From the NCBI GenBank assembly GCA_005884305.1, contig VAYL01000047.1:620-13550 (forward strand): a stretch of 12,931 nucleotides of DNA, read 5' to 3'. Shown one piece after another: positions 1 through 7,291 of the stretch (within the stretch, counting starts at the first letter, position 1; each line of letters opens with the position of its first letter). The translations under genes and the position numbers were made by a program. The DNA is from Actinomycetota bacterium. Lineage in GTDB: Bacteria; Actinomycetota; Thermoleophilia; Solirubrobacterales; 70-9. The notes under the pieces are model-generated. The model worked only from the letters and a program-made list of their open reading frames with translations. It had not been told where the DNA came from and did not search any database.

Positions 1-243
1 CTCGGGCGGAGTAGGCGGCGGCGCATCGGCGCGCACGGCGCGCACGGCTTCAACCCGCGGATCCTCGCCTGCACCGTCACCGCTCGCGCCGCCCATCATC
101 CCCCGGACGCGGTCGGCGAGCGCTCCCTGCTGGTCGGCCCGTCGCTGCCGCCGCTCCCGGCGGCGCGCCTCACGCTCGGCGCGGCGCCGCTCCCGCTCGC
201 GGGCGGCCTCGTCCTCGGCGAATGGGTCGCTCCACTCTTCCAT
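1..243 (-). CDS. mltG: Probable endolytic transglycosylase MltG, N-terminal fragment (truncated by window edge)
   Basis: An open frame of 81 codons starts at the ATG at 243-241 and runs off the left end of the window. The protein begins MEEWSDPFAEDEAARERERR and continues as a highly charged Arg/Glu/Ala-rich cytoplasmic segment, then a Gly/Asp- and Pro-containing stretch. No membrane segment or catalytic domain is reached. The start lies 2 nt after the ruvX stop, so the two are almost certainly co-transcribed. In many Gram-positive bacteria ruvX is followed by mltG, a membrane-anchored lytic transglycosylase that cuts nascent peptidoglycan, and actinobacterial MltG proteins often have such a charged cytoplasmic N-terminus. 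The name therefore rests on position and N-terminal style, not on a catalytic motif. A different membrane-anchored protein remains possible. Confidence 0.55.
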   Translation of the reverse strand, partial: MEEWSDPFAEDEAARERERRRAEREARRRERRQRRADQQGALADRVRGMMGGASGDGAGEDPRVEAVRAVRADAPPPTPPE

Positions 244-245
244 CT

Positions 246-647
246 CTACTCGGTGGGCTTCGTTGCGCGCTCGCGGTGACGCAGGTAGCTCTCCAGCAGG
301 TGCGCGGCGGCAAGGGCATCCGCGGGCGCCTCGGCGCCGGCCCGGGCGGAGCCCTCGGCCATTCGGGTGGTCAGTCGCTCGTCGTAGGTGTCCACGGGAA
401 CATCAACGATCGTGGCGAGCTCATCCCTGAAGGCTCGCGCCTCGGCTGCCTGCGCTCCCTCCGCCCCGCCCAGCGAGACGGGCAGCCCTACTACGACCAG
501 ATCCGCATCGTGCTCGGCCACCAGCTCCGCGACCTTCTGCGGATCCGGAGACTCGATCACTCCGAGCGGACGCGCGATGGTACCAGTGGGGTCAGAAATC
601 GCACAACCCGCGCGGGCTTTCCCGTGATCGATCGCGAGGACGCGCAT
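246..647 (-). CDS. ruvX: RuvX/YqgF family Holliday-junction resolvase-like nuclease
   Basis: This 133-residue protein has the usual length and RNase H-like layout of the RuvX/YqgF family. The first acidic motif is at the N-terminus (MRVLAIDHG, D7). The glycine-rich strand VVVGLPVSLGG lies near residue 51, the conserved YDERLTT is at residues 88-94, and the last acidic residue D110 sits in DALAAAHLLESYL. Family members act in 16S rRNA 5'-end processing and were proposed to resolve Holliday junctions. The ATG at 647-645 follows the alaS stop by 12 nt, with a modest AGG-type ribosome site in the gap, and the stop is 2 nt before the next gene. The alaS-ruvX-mltG order is the standard one and supports the call. 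No anomaly was seen in this frame. Confidence 0.93.
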   Translation of the reverse strand: MRVLAIDHGKARAGCAISDPTGTIARPLGVIESPDPQKVAELVAEHDADLVVVGLPVSLGGAEGAQAAEARAFRDELATIVDVPVDTYDERLTTRMAEGSARAGAEAPADALAAAHLLESYLRHRERATKPTE

Positions 648-659
648 CGCCCGCCTGGA

Positions 660-3246
660 TCAGGCGCCGAGCGCGCGCTCGATCGCCTTGCGCGCGGCCG
701 CCAGAGCGTCGTCCAGCCGTTCGGGATCGCGGCCGCCGGCCTGCGCGACGTCGTCGCGCCCGCCGCCACCGCCGCCCATGACCTCGGCCGCACCGCGGAC
801 GATCTCCGCGGCGGACAGCCCCCGCTCGACGGCACCGCCGGTGAAGCTGGCCACTAGCGCGACGCGTCCGTCACTGGCGCCGCCCAGAACGACGGCGCCC
901 TCGCCCAGCTTGGCCTTGACTCGGTCCGCAAGATTGAGCAACGCGCGCTGGTCCACGCCGTCGCGCTGGGCCGTCACGACCTTGAGGCCGCCGATGTCGG
1001 CAGCGGTCGAGGCGAGTTCGTCCGCCTCCTCGCCGGCGCTTCGCCGCTCGGCCTCGGCGGCACGCCGCCCGAGCTCCTTCAAATGCTCCGCGGCGCGCTC
1101 CGCCGCCCGCAAAGGCTCGCGCGGCGAGCCGAGGACCGTCCCGACCTGCATCAGCGCATCGCTTCGCTCGCGGAACCAGTCGATCGCGGCGGGTCCGGTG
1201 ATCGCCTCGACCCGCCGCACGTTCGCGGCGCTTGACCCCTCGGAGGCGATCGCGAAGATCCCGATCTCCGCGGTGTTCGCAACGTGCGTGCCGCCGCAGA
1301 GCTCGCGCGAGACCCCGTCGACCTCGATCACGCGCACCCAGTCTCGCCATCGCGCCCAGGGCCTCGGCCTCCCCTCGCGACATGTGAAGCGCCCGAACCG
1401 GGCGGCTCGCCTTGATCCATTCGTTGACACGGTCCTCGACATCGCGGACCTCCTCGGGCGCGAGCGCCGCGCCGTGGGTGAAGTCGAACCGGAGCTTGTC
1501 GGGCCGAACCGCGGAGCCGGCCTGGCGCACGTGCGTGCCGAGGCGCTCGCGAAGGGCCGCGTGGAGGAGATGCGTCGCCGTGTGGTTGCGCATCGTGGCG
1601 TGGCGAGTCTCGTGGTCGACCTCGGCGCGGACGCGCGACCCTGGCTCGGGAGCCGACCCGGAGTCGTCCAGACGGATCACCTGGTCGTCGCCCAACCGGT
1701 AGACGTCGGCGACCCGTGCGGCCTGGCCGTCCCAGGTCACCGATCCGGAATCGGACACCTGACCTCCGCCCTCGGGATAGAAGGGGCTCTCCTCGAGCTT
1801 GAGCAGCGGCGAGTCGGCCGCGGCGACCGCGGTCACGGCGCTGAGCGTCTCGTAGCCGACGAACGTCGAGGGCGGCGCCGCCTGCGCGAAGGACATCACC
1901 GCGCCGTGGCGGTCCTGCACCGCCGGCTCGGCGCCGGTGCGCGCCTGAATCCGCTGCTTCTCCATCAAGGCCTCGAAGCCGGCATCGTCGACCGACAACC
2001 CCTGCTCGGCGAGAAGCTCCTTCGTCAGGTCGTAGGGGAAGCCGTAGGTGTCGTGAAGCTTGAAGGCGTCCCCGGCGTCGATCCACGACGTCCCCTGCTC
2101 CTTGGCCTCGGCGATGAGCTGCTCCAGGAGCTGCGTCCCGCGATCGAGGGTGCGACCGAAGGCGGTCTCCTCGTCGCCGACCCACCGCATGATCGTGTCG
2201 CGCTCGGAGACGAGCTCTGGGTACGCGTCGCCCATCATCTCGATCGTGCGCTCGGCGAACCGCTCGAGCCACGGCGACTCGAGCTCCAGAACCCGCCCCT
2301 GCTGGATCGCGCGGCGCATCACCCGGCGAAGGACGTAGCCGCGGTCCTCGTTGGAGGGCACCACGCCGTCGGCGATCAGGAAGGTCATCCCGCGCGAGTG
2401 GTCGGCGATGATCCGCATCGCCCTGGTGGTCGCGTGGTCGTCCCCGTAGGAGCGGCCCGACATCTCCTGCGCCAGGTCGATCAGCGGCTGGAAGGAGTCG
2501 GTCTGGAACACGGACTCGACACCCTGGAGGACCACCGCCATTCGCTCCAGCCCCATGCCGGTGTCGACGTTGTTGGCGGGCAGCTTCGTGAGCGAGCCGT
2601 CCTCGTGGAGCTCGTAGCTCATGAAGACGTGGTTCCAGTACTCGAGGAATCGGTCGGTGTCGTCGCCCGGGCGCTCGTCGGCGCCGCCGAACTCGGGGCC
2701 CCGGTCCAGGTACATCTCCGAGCACGGGCCGCAGGGGCCAGTCTCCCCTGCCTGCCAGAAGTTCTCCGAGCGCGGCAGCAGGACGATCCGCTCCTCGGGA
2801 ATCCCCCGGCGCTTCCAGATCTCGATCGACTCCTCGTCGGGCCCGAGGCCGAGCTCGTCGTCGCCGCCGAAGACCGTCGCCCAGATGCTCTCCCGCTCCA
2901 GGCCGAACACCTCGATCGACAGCTCGAGGCCCCAAGCGATCGACTGGTCCTTGAAGTAATCCCCGAAGCTCCAGTTGCCGAGCATCTCGAAGAAGGTCAG
3001 GTGGCGGAGCGTGTTCCCCACCTCGTCGATGTCCGGCGTGCGGAACACCTTCTGGCACGAGGTGAGGCGGTTGCTCGGCGGCTGTTCGTCGCCGCGGAAG
3101 TAGGGCTTGAACGGTTGCATCCCCGCGATCGTGAGCAGCGTGGACGTGTCCTCGGGCGCCGGGATCAGCGACCCGGAAGGCACGCGAAGGTGGCCCCGCT
3201 GCTCGAAGAACGACAGGTACGCCTCGCGAATCTCGCTGACCTTCAC
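660..3246 (-). CDS. alaS: Alanyl-tRNA synthetase, frame broken by a ~20-nt internal deletion
   Basis: AlaRS attaches alanine to tRNA-Ala and edits mischarged Ser/Gly. The GTG at 3246 (VKVSEIREAYLSFFEQRGH) fits the family N-terminus and lies 23 nt after the mnmA stop; an in-frame extension to 3372 is not family-like. The first frame shows the class II core (RTPDIDEVGNTLRHLTFFEM), GPCGPCSE, NNVDTGMGLERM and the editing-domain zinc motif HTATH. It stays good to ALGAMA (about residue 634). The next frame resumes at DWVRVIEVDG with CGGTH, a coiled coil and the C-Ala signature GGGGGGRDDVAQAGG, ending at the TGA at 660. The residues normally joining the halves (LFGEKYG-like) are absent at about 1341-1347. 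The gene is 2587 nt; adding 20 nt gives 869 codons, the normal size. As written the sequence cannot encode a full AlaRS. Assembly error or true damage cannot be separated here. Confidence 0.92.
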
Positions 3247-3269
3247 CGGCCGAAGTCTAGGTTGGGGCG

Positions 3270-4715
3270 CTAAGCCGCGATGGTGGCGTGGCCGACGACC
3301 ATCTCGCCGTCCATGAGACACGCGGTCTGGCCGGGCGCGACGCCATAGGCGGGCTCGGCGAGCTCCAGCCACAGTTCGGGGTGGCGTCCCGCCGGCGCGG
3401 TGACCTCGCAGTCGATCGGACGGGAGCGGTAGCGCAGCTTCACGCGGTCGACCCGGTCGCCTGGCCGGCGGAGGAGGGCGTCGCGGACGCGGACGCGGCG
3501 ACGGGCGAGATCGTTCCGGCTCCCGACGACGACGCGGTTCGAGCGGGCGTCGGTCCGCAGGACATAGAGCGGATCGCCCCCGCCGATGCCGATACCGCGG
3601 CGCTGCCCGATGGTGAAGTTGTGGAAGCCGCGGTGCTCCCCGACAACCCGGCCGTCACCGTCGACGATCTGTCCGGTCCGGTCCTCCAGGCCGCCGTGGC
3701 GCTTCAGGAACGAGCGCTTTCCCTCCCCAGCGAGGAAACACAGGTCCTGGCTCTCGATCTTCGAGGCGACCGGCAGATCCGCCGCCGCGGCGAGCTCGCG
3801 CACCCGCGGCTTCGTGAGGTCGGCGAGCGGGAAGCGAAGACGAGCGAGCGTCTGCGGCCGGACGCCCGAGAGCATGTAGGTCTGGTCCTTCGCCTCGTCG
3901 GTGGCGGCCGCGAGCAGCGGGCCCTCACCGTCGTCGATGACTCGCGCGTAGTGGCCCGTCGCGAGACTGGACGCGCCCAGCCGGTCCGCTAGCTCGAGCA
4001 TCGCGTCGATCCGGACGTCGCCGTTGCAGATCACGCACGGGTTGGGCGTCCGGCCCGCCGCATAGCCGCGGACGAACTCGCCGACGACCCGGGTGCGGAA
4101 CAGCTCCTCCAGGTCCAGCATCAGGTGCGGGATGCCCATCCGGTGCGCGAGAGATCGCGCGCCCAGCACGGCCTCGGGCGAGCAGCAGCTCTTGGCGCCG
4201 TTGTTGTGCTGGTCTGCCCACAGCTTCAGCGTCACCGCCACGACGTCGGCGCCGCGCTCGCGCTCGAGCAACGCCGCGACCGCGGAGTCGACCCCGCCAC
4301 TCATCGCCACCAGCACGCGCTCGCCTGTGGGCGGCGGATCGGCAAGCCGGTCGCCCGACGATGCCGCCGCCGAAAGCGCACGGTGAAGCGCATCGGCCGC
4401 GAGGTCTGCCGCGTGGCGGCCCTGCGGCGAGAGGCCGCCGAGCGCTGCGGCGACGTCCTCGGCGCCGATCTTCGCTGCCTCGAGCACGCTCTCGCCCTCG
4501 GCCGCCTCAGCGACGGCCGCTGCCGCAGCCGTCGCCGTGGTGCAGCCCTCGGCGTCGAAGGTCACCTCGGCGATCGCGCCCTCCTCGATCGTGATCGATA
4601 CCCGTACGAGATCTCCACACGGCGCGCCTCCCGCGGCGCCGGTGAACGCGCCATCGGGCGCAGGGCCGCGGCGAGCATCCTCGCTCGCGTAGGAGGCAAG
4701 TAGGGCGGCGTCCAT
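3270..4715 (-). CDS. mnmA: tRNA-uridine 2-sulfurtransferase MnmA with an N-terminal IscU/NifU-like domain
   Basis: MnmA thiolates U34 of tRNAs for Lys, Glu and Gln to 2-thiouridine. The 481-residue protein is about 120 residues longer than a standard MnmA. Residues 1-115 resemble an IscU scaffold: GAPCGDLVRV (C33, D35), DAEGCTTATA (C58) and LSPQGRHAADLA (H101). Canonical IscU has His-Cys at the last site; here it is His-Ala, so one cluster ligand is missing. From about residue 130 the MnmA part is complete: ATP P-loop SGGVDS (139-144), the CCS segment, GRTPNPCVICN and ESQDLCFL with the two active cysteines, GHYARV, and NFTIGQRRGIGIG. The ATG at 4715 has a weak upstream ribosome site. alaS follows 23 nt after the stop. 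No cysteine desulfurase gene adjoins it, unlike many Gram-positive mnmA loci. The fused domain may hold or pass sulfur or an Fe-S cluster; that is inference. Confidence 0.93.
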   Translation of the reverse strand: MDAALLASYASEDARRGPAPDGAFTGAAGGAPCGDLVRVSITIEEGAIAEVTFDAEGCTTATAAAAAVAEAAEGESVLEAAKIGAEDVAAALGGLSPQGRHAADLAADALHRALSAAASSGDRLADPPPTGERVLVAMSGGVDSAVAALLERERGADVVAVTLKLWADQHNNGAKSCCSPEAVLGARSLAHRMGIPHLMLDLEELFRTRVVGEFVRGYAAGRTPNPCVICNGDVRIDAMLELADRLGASSLATGHYARVIDDGEGPLLAAATDEAKDQTYMLSGVRPQTLARLRFPLADLTKPRVRELAAAADLPVASKIESQDLCFLAGEGKRSFLKRHGGLEDRTGQIVDGDGRVVGEHRGFHNFTIGQRRGIGIGGGDPLYVLRTDARSNRVVVGSRNDLARRRVRVRDALLRRPGDRVDRVKLRYRSRPIDCEVTAPAGRHPELWLELAEPAYGVAPGQTACLMDGEMVVGHATIAA

Positions 4716-4740
4716 CGTGCGCCCGAGGCTAGCGCCACGT

Positions 4741-4846
4741 CAGTAAGCAGTAAGCAGGTCGGCGGGCTTCGCCCGCCTCCGCAGTAGGCAAACGTAGGCG
4801 CGATCCCTCTGCCTACTGCTTACTGCCTACTGTCTACTGCCTACTT
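4741..4846. repeat. Palindromic element of 7-bp repeats (CTGCYTA / TARGCAG)
   Basis: Five tandem 7-bp units, CTGCCTA CTGCTTA and variants, fill 4809-4843. Two inverted units (CAGTAAG twice, then CAG) lie at 4741-4757, and isolated AGTAGGC and CGTAGGC copies lie near 4783 and 4794. The left arm 4741-4757 can pair with 4816-4832 over 17 bp; in minus-strand RNA the one mismatch becomes a G-U pair. A GC-rich hairpin lies inside. The last unit contains the TAG stop of the thioredoxin-like gene, so the array begins exactly at that gene's end. It may be a dispersed palindromic repeat that also ends transcription. The repeat is seen directly; its role is not known. Confidence 0.85.
4761..4777 (-). 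terminator. GC-rich hairpin, possible terminator between the thioredoxin-like gene and mnmA
   Basis: GGCGGGC, a TTC loop and GCCCGCC form a perfect 7-bp stem. It sits inside the larger palindromic repeat, downstream of the thioredoxin-like gene's stop and upstream of mnmA. No T tract follows on either strand, so intrinsic termination is uncertain; it could instead be an mRNA-stabilising structure. Confidence 0.4.
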
Positions 4847-5485
4847 CGGGTAGTACGGCAGGTTCGTCGGGCCCTTGTAGAGCGCGTCGCGAATCGCCTG
4901 GGCGACGCTGTCGGCGCTGCGGAAGCCGTAGCTGACGCTCGCCTCCGGGACCGAGCCGTGCGTGAGCTTGCGCGGTCGCAGCACGATGAGCGCCGGGACG
5001 CGATCGACGTTGACGCCTGCGGCGATGCGCGAGTAGCGCGCGATGTGGCCCGCGTTGGTCACGAAGAGCGAGACGGCGGGTCCGGCCACGTGCTCAACGC
5101 TGCTCTTGACGGCGTCGTCGTCGATTCCGTTGCGCCTGACCACCAGCAGGACGACGACCTTGTCGGCCTTGTAGGCCTGCGCTACCGGCGCCGGCAGCCC
5201 GGGGCCGGCAACGAAACTGCCCGCCGTCGCTCCGGCGGACGCGCCCGCCGTCACCGGCGGCGCGCTCGTCGGCGACACAGATGGGCTTGCCGCGGTGCCG
5301 CTTGTCGCGGCGGGAGCGATGCTCGACTCGGTGGACGACGCCGCCGACGGCGTGGTCGTCGACGCGGTCGAGCTCTCGGAGCTCTTGTGCGACATCCGCG
5401 TGATCAGCAGAAAGCCGACGAGCAGCGCGAGGGCCGCGAGGGCGCCGATCTGGACGACCGGGTTGTCGTTGAGGGCCTTCCTCAT
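4841..5485 (-). CDS. Membrane-anchored thioredoxin-fold-like protein without cysteines
   Basis: The ATG at 5485-5483 is preceded by GGGGG at suitable spacing; a TTG four codons upstream is possible but less likely. The 214-residue product has a short N-terminus, one transmembrane segment at about residues 10-29, a Ser/Thr/Ala/Pro-rich linker at 30-100, and a folded domain at about 108-203. That domain has a thioredoxin-like pattern: strand VVVLLVVRR, a helix, strand AVSLFVTN, then VPALIVLRP, whose P164 resembles the cis-proline of the fold, and a final helix. There is no cysteine anywhere, so it cannot be a CXXC redox enzyme; a binding or scaffold role outside the membrane is more plausible. 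The specific family is not recognised. Its stop lies within the heptamer repeat array, and a probable 6S RNA lies just upstream. Confidence 0.75.
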   Translation of the reverse strand: MRKALNDNPVVQIGALAALALLVGFLLITRMSHKSSESSTASTTTPSAASSTESSIAPAATSGTAASPSVSPTSAPPVTAGASAGATAGSFVAGPGLPAPVAQAYKADKVVVLLVVRRNGIDDDAVKSSVEHVAGPAVSLFVTNAGHIARYSRIAAGVNVDRVPALIVLRPRKLTHGSVPEASVSYGFRSADSVAQAIRDALYKGPTNLPYYPK

Positions 5486-5509
5486 GGGCGCCCCCAATCG
5501 GTCGCGGAA

Positions 5510-5541
5510 AACGGCAAGAAAAAAGGCCCCAACTTGCCGTT
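5510..5541 (-). terminator. Inverted repeat with T6 tract at the 3' end of the probable 6S RNA
   Basis: On the minus strand AACGGCAAG (5541-5533) and CTTGCCGTT (5518-5510) are perfect 9-bp complements. The loop contains GGGGCC followed by six T (5524-5519). GGGGC can also pair with GCCCC at 5760-5756, the far end of the RNA, which would give a GC stem followed directly by a T run. Either way it is a plausible 3' end for the small RNA. It also sits 25 nt upstream of the next gene's start. Confidence 0.45.
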
Positions 5542-5760
5542 GCCGCTCGGCCTGAGAACCTTGCTGAGAAGGTGGGTGTCTACCAGCTTGACCGCACGCG
5601 GCCTACCGGAAATCGACCCCCAAGCCGATTGTGTTGGCTCACAATAAGAGCGGCTGTCGAACAAGCTCGAGCCTTCCATGACGATACCAATCACCCAGTT
5701 GCTCGACAGGCACGCGGAAAGCTTGAGCATCTAAGCCCGGGGCTGGCCACCCTGCGGGGC
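5525..5760 (-). ncRNA. ssrS: Probable 6S RNA
   Basis: 6S RNA mimics an open promoter and binds housekeeping RNA polymerase. Two segments match E. coli 6S closely by eye. GGCCAGCCCCGGGCTTAGAT (5748-5729) resembles its 5' central-bubble strand. GACACCCACCTTCTCAGCAA and the following GGTTC (5580-5556), then GGCCGAGCGGCAACGGC, resemble its 3' strand. The hairpin ACCTT/AAGGT (5573-5569 with 5562-5558) is the expected 3' central-bubble hairpin. A long irregular stem can form: CTGTCGAGCAA with TTGTTCGACAG (5709-5699/5664-5654), AGCTT with AAGCT and CCGC with GCGG (5723-5714/5595-5585), and ATTGTG/CACAAT at 5645-5628. The ends may close by GCCCC/GGGGC before a T run. At up to 236 nt it is somewhat longer than usual. 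The locus between aspS and mnmA resembles the 6S-1 position near aspS in Bacillus. Exact ends are uncertain. Confidence 0.68.
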
Positions 5761-5763
5761 GCG

Positions 5764-6114
5764 TCAGGGCTCGCCGTACTCCCACCTGACGAGCTTGCCG
5801 TCGGCGAAGCCGAGATGGATCGTCATCGGCTCCTCGTCTCCGACAAGCCCAGTCTCGCGCCAGACGTACTGCGTTTTTACCCTCGCCACGACCTCGTCAC
5901 CTCGCACGTCGAGCGCGTCAACGGCGAAATGGCGCTCGAGGTGCTCGTATTTCTTCCTCGCCCACTCGCCGGCCGCGTCCGACCCGCGATAAACGCCGCG
6001 CGCGGTGTGGATCTCGACGTCCGGGTGGACGAGCGCCGCAAAGCCCTGCACGTCCCCGTGGCTGAGCGCCACGAGGACCTGCCGGGCCAGCTCGGCGTCG
6101 TTGGGGGTCGCCAC
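5764..6114 (-). CDS. SnoaL/NTF2-like small protein
   Basis: The 116-residue product begins VATPNDAELARQVLVALSHG from a GTG at 6114, 10 nt after the stop of the upstream membrane-protein gene. No better in-frame start exists short of deep overlap. The pattern is typical of the SnoaL-like/NTF2 cone fold: an N-terminal helix, the phrase HGDVQGFAALVHPDVEIHTA, a helix with WARKKYEHLERHF, then the strands DVRGDEVVARVKTQY, MTIHLGFADGKLVRWEYGEP. Such proteins are small-molecule binders or isomerase-like enzymes, and no specific substrate can be read from sequence. Tight spacing suggests translation with the membrane protein ahead of it. The probable 6S RNA begins immediately after its stop. Confidence 0.82.
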   Translation of the reverse strand: MATPNDAELARQVLVALSHGDVQGFAALVHPDVEIHTARGVYRGSDAAGEWARKKYEHLERHFAVDALDVRGDEVVARVKTQYVWRETGLVGDEEPMTIHLGFADGKLVRWEYGEP

Positions 6115-6124
6115 CCCCGGGAAT

Positions 6125-7243
6125 CTATGGAGCGGTGCCGCCCGGCCCGCCGAATCCGCCGGTCCCGCCCGCCGCTGGCGGGGGCGGTGGCGGTGGTGGC
6201 GGCGGCGGAGGGGCCGCCCCCGCGGTGCCGCTGCCCCCGACGGTGGCGCGAATCCGCGTCGCGAGATTCGGGGCCGCGATGTTCGGCGCGAGACTCGCGA
6301 GGAACAGCGCAGCGCCAACGATCGCGAGGATCAGCGGCCAACCGACGATCGTCGACGCCGGTATGTCCTTGATCCCGACTTCACTCCCGACGTCGACCAG
6401 GAAGATGAACAACCCGATCGCGCCGATGTACGTGGTTCCCCGATTGCCGAGACTCGCACCCCACAGCACGGCGAGAAGCGACGCGACGAGCAGCTCGAGG
6501 TCCCACAGCAGGCTCGGCGAAGCGACCGCCACCGCGAACAGGGAGCTGCTCTGCACGAAGAACACCGTGAAAGTAAGCGCGCCAGCAAGGACGCCCGCGA
6601 GCGCGGCGCCGGTGACCATGTCCTGTGCCCGTACCCAGCGCTCCGGCTCAGCGGCAGCCGCCGAACCACGGCGCAACCTGGCCGCCGGATCCATGCGATA
6701 GACCGCGACCGCGCCCGCGAGGAGGATCAGTCCGATGATGACCAGGAGCCCCCGGTAGATCCCGTAATGGGCGAAGATCCCGTTGGACAGGATCTTCTGC
6801 CACAGCTCGGACCACGAGACGATGATGAAGATCGATCCAAGCAGCAGCCCGTAGCGGACGTCGGCTATGAGCGTTGCCGCAAACGCGGCCCCAGCGCCAA
6901 CCAGAAAGACCCAGAAGATGTTGAGCGCCGCGCCGGTGTTCCCATTCACCGCCTGGACGAACTGAAGCAGCAGGACGGGGATCAAGATGACCCCGAACAC
7001 CACGTACACGCTCTGCCAGCCGCGAGCCGTGGGCGTGTTCAGCCGCCCGATGAGCCCGACTCCGTAGAGGAAGACGGTGATGATCAGGAGCGTGATGAAC
7101 AGGCCCCAATCGCCCCAACCTCCTCCGAGTCCGCCCGACTTTCTTGCCCAGGCCATGGCGAAGCCCAAACCCAACAGGAGCCCGGCGAGAGTCCGCAGCG
7201 CATCTCGTCCGTCGTCGGGCGCGAACAGTTGAGACAGGTTCAC
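6125..7243 (-). CDS. Polytopic membrane protein of unknown function with C-terminal poly-proline tail
   Basis: A GTG start at 7243 is preceded by an excellent ribosome site, GGGAGGT, six nt upstream. The 372-residue product carries about ten hydrophobic segments, at roughly residues 16-32, 47-66, 77-97, 107-126, 131-149, 163-184, 207-229, 242-261, 270-285 and 297-317. A cytoplasm-like loop rich in Arg/Ala/Glu (MDPAARLRRGSAAAAEPERW) lies in the middle. The C-terminus leaves the membrane as a Gly-rich linker, about twelve consecutive prolines (residues 345-356, bases 6176-6211) and a GGTGGFGGPGG tail. No transporter signature is recognised. The gene follows aspS after a 48-nt gap and precedes the SnoaL-like gene by 10 nt. 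The proline run would demand EF-P for translation. Confidence 0.85.
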   Translation of the reverse strand: MNLSQLFAPDDGRDALRTLAGLLLGLGFAMAWARKSGGLGGGWGDWGLFITLLIITVFLYGVGLIGRLNTPTARGWQSVYVVFGVILIPVLLLQFVQAVNGNTGAALNIFWVFLVGAGAAFAATLIADVRYGLLLGSIFIIVSWSELWQKILSNGIFAHYGIYRGLLVIIGLILLAGAVAVYRMDPAARLRRGSAAAAEPERWVRAQDMVTGAALAGVLAGALTFTVFFVQSSSLFAVAVASPSLLWDLELLVASLLAVLWGASLGNRGTTYIGAIGLFIFLVDVGSEVGIKDIPASTIVGWPLILAIVGAALFLASLAPNIAAPNLATRIRATVGGSGTAGAAPPPPPPPPPPPPAAGGTGGFGGPGGTAP

Positions 7244-7291
7244 GTGTCTACCTCCCAGATCCCGAGAATGACGGGCGGGAATGTACCGCGC

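Noticed and set aside
1338..1350. Programmed ribosomal frameshift in alaS
   Set aside because: A +1 shift would rejoin the frames but would leave out a conserved seven-residue segment; no slippery sequence or stop codon is placed to drive it.
688..3273. 861-codon open frame on the plus strand
   Set aside because: It is fully antisense to alaS. High GC removes stops in this frame, and the product is a low-complexity Arg/Ala/Leu/Val-rich string with no family pattern.
4741..4846. Possible CRISPR array
   Set aside because: The unit is only 7 bp and tandem, without spacers, and no cas genes are nearby.
5482..5730. 82-codon open frame across the probable 6S RNA
   Set aside because: No family likeness or ribosome site, and it lies in the region that folds and matches 6S RNA segments.
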